Positions 23,810 through 30,411 of a stretch of DNA of 33,336 nt are shown here, in pieces. How positions within the stretch are numbered: position 1 is the stretch's first letter; the number at the start of each line of letters is the position of its first letter. A program made the position numbers and the translations under genes. Under the pieces are notes generated by a model. That model was not told the DNA's origin. It saw nothing but the letters and a program-made list of their open reading frames with translations, and did not search any database. The DNA comes from Clostridia bacterium (GTDB lineage Bacteria > Bacillota > Clostridia > Oscillospirales > Acutalibacteraceae). The stretch covers positions 1 through 33,336 of the forward strand of contig JAGAKX010000026.1 of NCBI GenBank assembly GCA_017625435.1, read 5' to 3'.

Positions 23810-24577
23810 ATGCTCCTTGCTGTTGATATCGGAAATACCAATATTTTATTCGGGCTTTTTTCTGAAAATACCCTTATTTTCAAGGGGAGGATTTCTTCTG
23901 ACAGAAAAATTACCGCTGAACAGTATGCACTTGAAATAAAAGGAATTGTAGGACTTAAGAATATATCGCTTGAGAGTGTAATCGGGGCTGTTATCAGCTC
24001 TGTTGTGCCCGAGCTTACATCTCTTATCAAGGAAGCGATAGCTATCCTTACGGGAGTTGATGCCATAGTGCTGGGGCCCGGAGTAAAAAGCGGTCTTCCT
24101 ATTAAAATTGACAATCCTGCACAGCTCGGTGCTGATCTTGTTGCAGGGGCAGTCGGTGCAATTGATAAATACGGTGCCCCTTGCCTTGTTATAGACCTCG
24201 GAACTGCAACCAAAATCAGCGTAATTGATGCATCCGCTTCATATCGAGGCTGTGTAATTTCTGCAGGTGTCGGTATTTCATTGAATGCACTTTCCGGAGC
24301 CGCATCGCTTCTTCCCGTGATTGATATAAATTCCGGAAGCTGTCCCGTTTACGGCACAAATACAGTTTCAAGTATGCAGTCGGGAATCGTACAGGGTACT
24401 GCAGCTATGCTTGACGGGATGTGCGATAAGATTGAGGAACCCCTCGGTGAAAAGGATATTACTGTTGTTGCTACAGGCGGTTATGCGGATGCAATTCTTC
24501 CTTATTGTAACAGAAGAATAATTTATGAGCCCGAGCTTATACTTTGGGGGCTTAAAAAAATTTACGATAAAAACTAA
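23810..24577 (+). CDS. coaX: Type III pantothenate kinase
   Basis: The 255-residue protein has the CoaX signatures: MLLAVDIGNTNILFGLF at the N-terminus (phosphate-binding Asp and Asn-Thr-Asn), ISSVVPELT, LGADLVAGAVGAIDKYG, VIDLGTATKISVI with the catalytic Asp, and VSSMQSGIVQG. It phosphorylates pantothenate, the first step of coenzyme A synthesis. The canonical GPG motif is seen as VLGPGVKSG. It is translationally linked to the preceding glutaminase-like gene by a two-base gap, which is unusual; coaX more often neighbours birA or dus genes in Firmicutes. Confidence 0.95.
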   Translation: MLLAVDIGNTNILFGLFSENTLIFKGRISSDRKITAEQYALEIKGIVGLKNISLESVIGAVISSVVPELTSLIKEAIAILTGVDAIVLGPGVKSGLPIKIDNPAQLGADLVAGAVGAIDKYGAPCLVIDLGTATKISVIDASASYRGCVISAGVGISLNALSGAASLLPVIDINSGSCPVYGTNTVSSMQSGIVQGTAAMLDGMCDKIEEPLGEKDITVVATGGYADAILPYCNRRIIYEPELILWGLKKIYDKN

Positions 24578-24582
24578 AAAAA

Positions 24583-24610
24583 GGGGAGAGCAGAAATATC
24601 TGCTCTCCTC
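24583..24610 (-). terminator. Terminator of nrdR
   Basis: GGAGAGCAGA (24585-24594) and TCTGCTCTCC (24599-24608) form a perfect 10-base stem with loop AATA. On the minus strand the stem is followed by CC and a run of seven T, so it ends the nrdR message. In the plus direction it lacks a T-run and would stop coaX poorly. Confidence 0.85.
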
Positions 24611-24623
24611 ACTATGTTTTGCA

Positions 24624-25079
24624 TTATTTTTCGTTAATTAACTGCTTGAGCTCAGCCATAAATGACTCTATATCCTTGAAATCTCTGTAAACGGAAGCAA
24701 ATCTTACATAAGCAATTTCATCAATTGTCTTGAGCTTTTCGAGTGCCATTTCACCGACTGTTACAGAGGGAACCTCTTTTTCAAGAGAATTCTGAAGCTG
24801 GCTTTCAATTTCATCAATGGCATTTTCAAGAGTTTCAAGAGAAACAGGTCTCTTTTCACAGGCACGAAGCATACCTGAAAGAAGCTTAGTGCGGTCGAAA
24901 ACCTGTCTTGACTTATCACGCTTAATGATAATAACGGGCTGACCTTCAATTGCTTCATAGGTTGTGAAACGCTTTGTGCATTTTATGCACTCTCTGCGGC
25001 GGCGGATACGCTGACCGTCATCAGCAGGTCTTGAGTCAATAACTTTACTTTCGGGGTATAAACAATAAGGGCATTTCAT
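24624..25079 (-). CDS. nrdR: Transcriptional repressor NrdR
   Basis: The 151-residue protein is a textbook NrdR: an N-terminal zinc ribbon [17 protein letters not shown] with CIKC as second pair, then [17 protein letters not shown], and an ATP-cone domain ([15 protein letters not shown], then [24 protein letters not shown]). It senses ATP/dATP and represses ribonucleotide reductase genes. No nrd gene is in the window. It begins 52 bases after the preceding gene, with a possible promoter close by (TATAAT at 25101-25096 on the minus strand), but the gap to the start codon is short and I am not certain of it. Confidence 0.97.
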   Translation of the reverse strand: MKCPYCLYPESKVIDSRPADDGQRIRRRRECIKCTKRFTTYEAIEGQPVIIIKRDKSRQVFDRTKLLSGMLRACEKRPVSLETLENAIDEIESQLQNSLEKEVPSVTVGEMALEKLKTIDEIAYVRFASVYRDFKDIESFMAELKQLINEK

Positions 25080-25131
25080 AAAATTTACCGTCCGTATTAT
25101 AATTTATATCAGTATGATAACACAAAGAAAA

Positions 25132-25920
25132 TCAATAATCAACGAGAATTTCATTGATTTTTGAAAAAGATTCAAAAACCTGTTTTTCATCGGTATAGGA
25201 ATAATTATACAGCTCGATTATGAATTTTTTGTCATATCCGATTTTTTGTAATTCGCTGAAAAATTCTCTGAAGTCAAAAAGTCCTTCACAGGGCGGAATA
25301 CAGGAGGATTTATCGTTATAGTCACTTATGTGAATGTGCTTAATGTGTTTTCCTATCTGATTGATGAAATCATAGGGGGATTCAAGGGAACGTCTTGCCT
25401 GTTTAATATCAAGCACAAGTGAAAAATCATCACCGAGGGCCTTTGCCATTCTTTTAAGAAACTCAACACTCTGGGAGTGATGCTGAACAACATTTTCCTG
25501 ACATACGGTAACACCGAAATCCTTACCGATTTCAATAAGCTTTCCGAATCTGTCAAAATAAACATCTTCTGAAATGCTTCCGGGGATTTTAAGCCCGTGT
25601 ATTATAAAAATATCAGCATTAAGCTTTCGTGTAATTTCAAAAAACTTTTTATAGAAATCAAGGATATCGTAAAAGCGTCTTTCGTAAGAGCTGAACAGAA
25701 AAAATGATTCCGCAAATGACATAAAGGGATGTACCGACGGAATCTCAATTCCGTATTCGTTTTTCATCTTTATTAGTTCGTTTATATAGGAATCCTCAAT
25801 TTCAGAAGGTGAATTAAAAAACATCTCAATACATCTGATGCCGTTCTCACAAAGCTTCTGAAAGGATTCTTCTGTTGTAAGGGGATAAAAACAAGCTGAG
25901 GATATTCCGACTCTGTCCAT
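25132..25920 (-). CDS. Sugar phosphate isomerase/epimerase-like TIM barrel protein
   Basis: The 262-residue protein fits the AP-endonuclease-2/xylose isomerase-like barrel: SVHPFMSF and IIHGLKIPG early, VCQENVV with the first metal Glu, LVLDIKQARR with Asp, IKHIHISDYN with His, and KFIIELYNY with the last Glu. These four residues would hold a divalent metal for aldose-ketose isomerisation or epimerisation. The family is broad (inosose, tagatose, hydroxypyruvate and others), so substrate cannot be given. GGAG precedes ATG 25920. It is upstream of nrdR on the same strand; the pairing looks incidental. Confidence 0.88.
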   Translation of the reverse strand: MDRVGISSACFYPLTTEESFQKLCENGIRCIEMFFNSPSEIEDSYINELIKMKNEYGIEIPSVHPFMSFAESFFLFSSYERRFYDILDFYKKFFEITRKLNADIFIIHGLKIPGSISEDVYFDRFGKLIEIGKDFGVTVCQENVVQHHSQSVEFLKRMAKALGDDFSLVLDIKQARRSLESPYDFINQIGKHIKHIHISDYNDKSSCIPPCEGLFDFREFFSELQKIGYDKKFIIELYNYSYTDEKQVFESFSKINEILVDY

Positions 25921-25949
25921 AGTTTTACTCCGTTACCAAAATGATATTA

Positions 25950-25978
25950 TTGAATGCCGGTGAATTATAAGCTACAAT
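25950..25978 (+). promoter_or_regulatory. Possible promoter of the small membrane protein gene
   Basis: TTGAAT (25950-25955) and TACAAT (25973-25978) are 17 bases apart. The start codon is only 15 bases after the -10 box, so the leader would be about nine bases with GGTGAT just inside it. Confidence 0.5.
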
Positions 25979-25993
25979 ATAACCGGTGATTAT

Positions 25994-26221
25994 ATGAAAG
26001 AAAAATTAATGCTGAAAAAAGAGACCAGAAGCTTTATTAAAGTATTCTACATAATTGTCGTGACTATGTATTTTATTGCACTTATGACAGTTTCGTGCTG
26101 TGCCGGACTGTTTCCCGACGGTGCAACACTTTTTTATTGGTTCAGCGAAATTATGAATTGTGCAAACAGAATACTTTTTATGGGGATAATAGTCTGCTTC
26201 TGTGCGGAAAAATTTCTTTGA
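25994..26221 (+). CDS. Small two-span membrane protein, unknown function
   Basis: The 75-residue product has a basic N-terminus (MKEKLMLKKETRSFIK), a first membrane helix at about 17-39 and a second at about 59-73 (ILFMGIIVCFCAEKFL), with an aromatic linker FPDGATLFYWFSEI between them. It has four cysteines, two of them adjacent (SCCAG). GGTGAT precedes ATG 25994 and a good hairpin follows the stop. I recognise no family. Nothing else is coded in this stretch between the isomerase and tRNA-Lys, which supports it as a real gene. Confidence 0.6.
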   Translation: MKEKLMLKKETRSFIKVFYIIVVTMYFIALMTVSCCAGLFPDGATLFYWFSEIMNCANRILFMGIIVCFCAEKFL

Positions 26222-26232
26222 AAAAAATAAAA

Positions 26233-26256
26233 AAAGCACTTCGGAAGAAGTGCTTT
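26233..26256. terminator. Shared terminator of the small membrane protein gene and tRNA-Lys
   Basis: AAAGCACTTC (26233-26242) and GAAGTGCTTT (26247-26256) pair perfectly around loop GGAA. On the minus strand it is followed by a long T-rich run, an excellent terminator five bases past the tRNA 3' end. Confidence 0.9.
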
Positions 26257-26261
26257 CTTTA

Positions 26262-26337
26262 TGGTGATCCAGCGGAGATTCGAACTCCGGACACCCTGCT
26301 TAAAAGGCAGGTGCTCTGCCGACTGAGCTACTGGATC
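26262..26337 (-). tRNA. tRNA-Lys, anticodon TTT
   Basis: The minus strand folds into a full cloverleaf: acceptor GATCCAG/CTGGATC, D arm GCTC/GAGC, anticodon stem CCTGC/GCAGG with loop CTTTTAA (anticodon TTT), and T arm CGGAG/CTCCG with loop TTCGAAT. The discriminator is A and CCA is encoded, for a length of 76. Its first two bases are the last two of the secG stop codon. Confidence 0.98.
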
Positions 26338-26593
26338 AACGGGAAACCATAAACGCGAGAAGGAAAGTGCAGAATAAAACAACTACAAAGAAAACAACAC
26401 CGAGAATCTTTGTAAATCTGCTGAGCTTTGCTTCTAAGGAATTAGACTTGTTCTTACCGAAGAAGGTTTCGGCACCACCTGAGATAGCTCCTGAGAGACC
26501 AGCTCTGCGGCTCTGCTGCATAAGAACGAGAATAACAATCGCAATTGAAGTTATTACAAGTAATATGCCGATGAGAATTTCATACCATTCCAT
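26336..26593 (-). CDS. secG: Preprotein translocase subunit SecG
   Basis: The 85-residue protein has the two membrane helices of SecG (about 4-24 and 61-82) with the conserved cytoplasmic link MQQSRRAGLSGAISGGAETFFGKNK between them. It assists the SecYE channel in protein export. Length is normal for Firmicutes. The start follows AAAGGTAG. Its TGA stop at 26338-26336 overlaps the 5' end of tRNA-Lys by two bases, and no terminator stands between them, so they are on one transcript. Confidence 0.96.
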   Translation of the reverse strand: MEWYEILIGILLVITSIAIVILVLMQQSRRAGLSGAISGGAETFFGKNKSNSLEAKLSRFTKILGVVFFVVVLFCTFLLAFMVSR

Positions 26594-26642
26594 AGTGTAA
26601 ATCTACCTTTCAATATACATTGCGTTTCATTGGCGCTTTGAT

Positions 26643-26671
26643 ATATTATCACAACTGTTTGGAAAAATCAA
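26643..26671 (-). promoter_or_regulatory. Promoter of secG and tRNA-Lys
   Basis: On the minus strand TTGATT (26671-26666) and TAATAT (26648-26643) are 17 bases apart, about 50 bases before the secG start. Confidence 0.7.
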
Positions 26672-26759
26672 GTCTTTTTTTACAAAAAGCGGAAAAATTT
26701 TTGGTTAAAATGATATTTAATCAATTGATGTAAAAATTGAATATTTTTTAACTTTTTTG

Positions 26760-26788
26760 TTGAATATATTTTGTACGTATAGTATAAT
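26760..26788 (+). promoter_or_regulatory. Promoter of the FucO-like dehydrogenase gene
   Basis: TTGAAT (26760-26765) and TATAAT (26783-26788) are 17 bases apart, with AAGGAATTCC before the start at 26816. Confidence 0.8.
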
Positions 26789-26815
26789 GAAGAAAAAAAG
26801 AAAGAAGGAATTCCA

Positions 26816-27961
26816 ATGTACAAGTTTACTCTTAATGAAACATCATACCACGGTGCGGGAGCTATCAATGCAATTCCCGAGGAAATCAAAAGCCGTGCTT
26901 TTAAAAAGGCATTTGTTGTAACCGACCCTGACCTTCTCAAGTTTGCAGTAACTGATAAGGTGCTTGACGTTCTTAAAAATGCAGGGGTTGAATACGCTGT
27001 ATTTTCCGATGTAAAGGCTAACCCCACCATAGAAAACGTACAGAACGGTGTAAAGGCATTCAAGGAATGCTCTGCTGACTGTATTGTTGCTGTCGGCGGC
27101 GGCTCTGCTATGGATACAGCAAAGGCTATCGGTATCATCATCACAAACCCCGAGTTTGAGGATGTCCGTTCTCTTGAGGGCGTTGCTCCCACAAAGAATA
27201 AGTGCGTTCCCATTATCGCTGTTCCCACAACTGCAGGTACTGCAGCCGAGGTTACAATCAACTACGTTATCACCGATGTTGAAAAGAAGCGCAAGTTCGT
27301 TTGCGTTGACGTTCACGATATTCCCGTTGTTGCTGTTGTTGACCCTGATATGATGGCTTCAATGCCTGCTGCCCTTACTGCCGCTACTGGTATGGATGCT
27401 CTTACACACGCTATTGAAGGCTATATCACAAAGGGCGCTTGGGAGCTTTCCGATATGTTCCATATCAAGGCTATTGAGGTAATTGCAAAGTCTCTTCGCG
27501 GTGCTGTCAAGAATGAAAAGGACGGCCGTGACGGAATGGCTCTCGGTCAGTATATTGCAGGTATGGGCTTCTCAAACGTAGGTCTCGGTGTTGACCATTC
27601 TATGGCGCACACACTTTCAGCTTACTATGATATGCCTCACGGCAAGGCTTGTGCTGTTCTTCTTCCCACAGTTATGGCTTACAATGCAGAATACACAGGT
27701 GAAAAGTACCGTGATATCGCAAAGGCTATGGGCGTTCAGGACGTTGACAATATGACTCAGGAAGAATACAGAAAGGCAGCTGTTGATGCAGTCCGTCAGC
27801 TTTCTGAGGATGTCGGTATTGAATCTACTCTCAAGGGAATTGTTAAGGATGAAGATGTTCTTGAACTTGCAGAATCTGCATTCGCAGATGCCTGCCGTCC
27901 CGGTAACCCCAGAGAAACAAGCGTAGAGGATATCGTAGCTCTTTATAAGAGCCTTATGTAA
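26816..27961 (+). CDS. fucO: Iron-containing alcohol dehydrogenase, lactaldehyde reductase type
   Basis: The 381-residue protein closely follows E. coli FucO: NETSYHGAGAI at the start, VGGGSAMDTAKAIGIIITNP for NAD binding, EFEDVRSLEG, VPTTAGTAAEVTINYVITD, and the metal ligands in ATGMDALTHAIEGY (Asp, His), DHSMAHTLSAYYDMPHG (His, His). FucO reduces L-lactaldehyde to 1,2-propanediol in anaerobic fucose or rhamnose use. A broader alcohol or glycerol role is possible since no other fucose gene is here. It is a single-gene unit. Compared with its neighbours its codons favour C at third positions for Asn, Phe, Tyr and Ile and GCT/GTT for Ala/Val, typical of strongly expressed genes. Confidence 0.9.
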   Translation: MYKFTLNETSYHGAGAINAIPEEIKSRAFKKAFVVTDPDLLKFAVTDKVLDVLKNAGVEYAVFSDVKANPTIENVQNGVKAFKECSADCIVAVGGGSAMDTAKAIGIIITNPEFEDVRSLEGVAPTKNKCVPIIAVPTTAGTAAEVTINYVITDVEKKRKFVCVDVHDIPVVAVVDPDMMASMPAALTAATGMDALTHAIEGYITKGAWELSDMFHIKAIEVIAKSLRGAVKNEKDGRDGMALGQYIAGMGFSNVGLGVDHSMAHTLSAYYDMPHGKACAVLLPTVMAYNAEYTGEKYRDIAKAMGVQDVDNMTQEEYRKAAVDAVRQLSEDVGIESTLKGIVKDEDVLELAESAFADACRPGNPRETSVEDIVALYKSLM

Positions 27962-27970
27962 AAAACAAAG

Positions 27971-27998
27971 GCGGTATCCCCGGATACCGTCTCGGTTT
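27971..27998 (+). terminator. Terminator-like hairpin after fucO
   Basis: CGGTATCC (27972-27979) and GGATACCG (27982-27989) pair closely, followed by CTCGGTTTCTTT. The T-run is interrupted, so strength is uncertain; the opposite-strand gene ends at 28007. Confidence 0.6.
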
Positions 27999-28006
27999 CT
28001 TTGACA

Positions 28007-28249
28007 TTATAAAAGGGAATTGAGCAGCAATCTGTCGCAGGCGTCTTCTGTGACAAAATCTCTTATAATGTCATTTATATGAACAGCTGAGACATCGGAA
28101 TTCTCCAGGTTCCTTTTCAGCTGTTCAATTCTGTCTTTGCGTTCTGTCAAACCGGAAAAGCATTTTGTTTTACCGTTTTCACGGATTTTGAGACCGTATG
28201 ATATACTGTCTTCATTCAGCTTTTCCGTTATGACAATTTCACGTTTCAC
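28007..28249 (-). CDS. Small conserved hypothetical protein (DUF6514-like)
   Basis: The 80-residue protein starts with GTG 28249, seven bases after AAGGAGG, an excellent ribosome site. It is charged and soluble: REIVITEKLNEDSISYGLKI, then a helical part with RIEQLKRNLENSDVSAVHINDIIRDFV. The phrases remind me of the small DUF6514 family of Clostridia, but this is from memory of the pattern. The function is unknown. A clear promoter with a palindrome over its -10 box lies upstream. It is convergent to fucO and divergent from the GH5 gene. Confidence 0.75.
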   Translation of the reverse strand: MKREIVITEKLNEDSISYGLKIRENGKTKCFSGLTERKDRIEQLKRNLENSDVSAVHINDIIRDFVTEDACDRLLLNSLL

Positions 28250-28266
28250 GACACCACCTCCTTGTG

Positions 28267-28300
28267 TGATATTATATCACAATGATAAGAGTGAAATCAA
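28267..28300 (-). promoter_or_regulatory. Promoter with -10 palindrome for the DUF6514-like gene
   Basis: On the minus strand TTGATT (28300-28295) and TATAAT (28276-28271) are 18 bases apart. The -10 box sits in the odd palindrome TGATAT-T-ATATCA (28267-28279), a possible repressor site. Confidence 0.65.
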
Positions 28301-28383
28301 TGTAGAAATGTGACAAAATTACAGGTGAGAAATTGTTTAATATTGTGATAAAAAATCACCTATTAAAAATCGGAGTAATTTTT

Positions 28384-29634
28384 ATGAAAACAAAAGCAAA
28401 AAAAGTATTAAGTGTTCTTATGGCAGTAATTACAGTTTTCAGTGCACTTTCAGTATCATCGCTTGCTTCTGAAGAGCCTATGGGCTTTACGGATGATGAT
28501 TTTCTTGTTACAAAAGGACAGGATATTGTGAACCGCCGCGGTGAAAAGGTTCTTCTTAAGGGCGTGAATCTCGGTTCCTGGCTTATATGGGAAGACTGGC
28601 TTTCTCCTTATGAGGAAGCAACCGACCATTACGATGTTCTTACTAAGCTTACAGAGCGTTTCGGTGTCGAGGGTGCTTATGCACTTATGGATACATATAT
28701 GGATAACTGGATTACGGAATATGACCTTGATGAAATCAAGGCGATGGGCTTTAACTGCGTAAGAGTGCCTTTCTGGTTCAGAAACTTCTATTATGACGAT
28801 AACGGAACAAAGATTCTTGACGAAAACGGCGAATGGGATTTTTCCCGTCTTGACTGGGTTGTTGAGGAATGCTCAGAAAGAGAGCTCTATGTAATTCTCG
28901 ATATGCACGGCGCTGTGGGTTATCAGAGTGACGCACCTCACAGCGGCAAGGGAAAATCCTGCGGACTTTATGAAGACAGCGAGCAGGGCGAGAGATACCG
29001 TGAGCTTACGGATGAATTATGGACGGCAATTGCTTCCAGATTCAAGGGAAATCCGGCAGTAGCTATGTATGACCTTCTCAATGAACCTATGTGTGACGTT
29101 CAGAGTACGGAAATTGACAGACGAATCAAAAATGAGTCTATTTATACCCGTCTTTACGATACCGTAAGGGCTGTTGATGAAGATCATATCATTACTATGG
29201 AATGTATATGGACCGCTATTGCACTTCCGCAGGCTTTTCTTAAGGGCTGGGAAAATGTAGTTTATCAGGTTCATTTCTATAACAATTCCAACTTCATTTT
29301 CAATCTTTTTGCATTGTTTACCAAATTGATTTATTTTGATGTTCCTATGTATATGGGTGAATTCTTCCCCCATCAGCAGACAACCTGGGAAAACTGCTTT
29401 ACATTTATGAATAAAATAAATTATAGCTGGACCCTGTGGACGTACAAAGCAACGGGACATATGATGTGGGAATCCGACTGGTGTCTCAGGGGCAGTAAGG
29501 ACGGCTTCCACAGAGCAAAGATAATGACCGATTCCTATGAGGAAATCGCAAGAAAGTGGGGCGAATGCCTTCGTACAGAAATCGGCTTCCAGGATACGGG
29601 TCATTATGAAAACAATGTAAAAGCACATCTCTGA
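28384..29634 (+). CDS. Secreted GH5 glucanase-like glycosidase
   Basis: The 416-residue protein starts MKTKAKKVLSVLMAVITVFS, a signal peptide probably cut after SLAS near residue 30. The barrel begins LLKGVNLGSWLIWEDW, a form shared with exo-beta-1,3-glucanase-like GH5 members, and holds FNCVRVPFWF, VILDMHG, YDLLNEPM with catalytic acid Glu234, YQVHFYN, YMGEFFPH with nucleophile Glu326, and YSWTLWTYK. So all key residues are present. No dockerin, binding module or membrane anchor follows. ATG 28384 is chosen because CGGAG lies eight bases upstream; the frame extends to 28333 without one. It would cut beta-glucans outside the cell, feeding oligosaccharides to intracellular enzymes such as the GH3. 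Confidence 0.92.
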   Translation: MKTKAKKVLSVLMAVITVFSALSVSSLASEEPMGFTDDDFLVTKGQDIVNRRGEKVLLKGVNLGSWLIWEDWLSPYEEATDHYDVLTKLTERFGVEGAYALMDTYMDNWITEYDLDEIKAMGFNCVRVPFWFRNFYYDDNGTKILDENGEWDFSRLDWVVEECSERELYVILDMHGAVGYQSDAPHSGKGKSCGLYEDSEQGERYRELTDELWTAIASRFKGNPAVAMYDLLNEPMCDVQSTEIDRRIKNESIYTRLYDTVRAVDEDHIITMECIWTAIALPQAFLKGWENVVYQVHFYNNSNFIFNLFALFTKLIYFDVPMYMGEFFPHQQTTWENCFTFMNKINYSWTLWTYKATGHMMWESDWCLRGSKDGFHRAKIMTDSYEEIARKWGECLRTEIGFQDTGHYENNVKAHL

Positions 29635-29643
29635 TAATATTAG

Positions 29644-29683
29644 AACGGATAGCTCTGCCTGACGGCGGAGCTATCCGTTTTTT
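29644..29683 (+). terminator. Strong terminator after the GH5 gene
   Basis: AACGGATAGCTC plus TGCC (29644-29659) pairs with GGCG plus GAGCTATCCGTT (29664-29679) around loop TGAC, followed by TTTT. The stem is 16 pairs with one wobble. Confidence 0.92.
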
Positions 29684-29684
29684 G

Positions 29685-29713
29685 TTGATTTTACTTGTTT
29701 CTCGTGCTATAAT
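29685..29713 (+). promoter_or_regulatory. Promoter at the head of the orphan-gene block
   Basis: TTGATT (29685-29690) and TATAAT (29708-29713) are 17 bases apart, directly after the GH5 terminator. Confidence 0.8.
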
Positions 29714-29776
29714 TATAGTGAATAAATCAGAACAATACGACAGAGCAAGACAATGTGTCATAAAAGAGGTTATTGT

Positions 29777-30307
29777 ATGAACTACGAGTGTACAAAAAAT
29801 ATTGCTGAAAAATATAAAGACTTTATAGATTTTGCTCTTTCTGTGAGTGACAGCATAGCATTTCATATTGTTCATTATGACGTGTTATCGCCTGAAATGT
29901 TGAAAATGCGGGAAGATTATCAAAAATCTCATCCTGAAGAATCAAGTGATAATATTGTCGTAAATCACGAATACTATGAAAAAATGGCAAAAATAATAAA
30001 GCCCATAGAAGAAGCAATTATCAGCAAGGAAAATGCTTTTTCATATCTCGGTTACGGTTATGGTTATCTTTGTGAGACCTATATTATTGATGCACAACAC
30101 CCTAGTGTCAGAAAACTCCTGCTTACTGCTGACAGTATGTTTGACTGGAAATATCCTGATTTTCCTGAAGATGTTTCATTTTTCAGACAGGGTAAATGTT
30201 GGTTAAGAAATGTTGCACATGAAAATATGATGTTCTTTGAAAACATAACAAATTACGAATTTGAACTTTTGTGCAAAATTGGAGTTGAATTATATTCTGA
30301 TGAATAA
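29777..30307 (+). CDS. Hypothetical protein, 176 residues
   Basis: ATG 29777 follows GAGGT by seven bases; an in-frame ATG at 29753 has no such site. The protein is soluble, acidic and rich in Tyr and Phe, with helical segments (EMLKMREDYQKS, EYYEKMAKIIKPIEEAI) and a glycine-tyrosine turn FSYLGYGYGYLCETY. I recognise no domain. Its AT-rich codons match the other genes to the right rather than the GH5 gene. Small acidic orphan proteins of this kind are frequent among immunity genes, but this is only an impression. Confidence 0.7.
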   Translation: MNYECTKNIAEKYKDFIDFALSVSDSIAFHIVHYDVLSPEMLKMREDYQKSHPEESSDNIVVNHEYYEKMAKIIKPIEEAIISKENAFSYLGYGYGYLCETYIIDAQHPSVRKLLLTADSMFDWKYPDFPEDVSFFRQGKCWLRNVAHENMMFFENITNYEFELLCKIGVELYSDE

Positions 30308-30411
30308 ATGAATCAGGGGATTGCTCTGAGATTATTGACGAGCATTTAGGACAGAAAGTTGTGATAACAAAATTTGGAGTCCCGGAAGGAAATACATACA
30401 ATGAGGTTTAA
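30304..30411 (+). pseudogene. C-terminal relic of an unknown gene
   Basis: A frame without a start codon, right after a stop at 30301-30303, reads ESGDCSEIIDEHLGQKVV and then TKFGVPEGNTYNEV-stop at 30409-30411. It looks like a true protein end, with regular beta and turn pattern. Its last bases overlap the start of the LRR gene by 11 bases, the way operon genes do, so a full gene probably stood before the LRR gene and lost its front part. Confidence 0.45.

Noticed and set aside
23761..24213. Minus-strand frame of 150 codons opposite coaX
   Set aside because: Antisense shadow of coaX, rich in Ser/Pro/Ile from mirrored codons.
26680..27261. Minus-strand frame of 193 codons opposite fucO
   Set aside because: Antisense to the NAD-binding half of fucO and overlapping its promoter.
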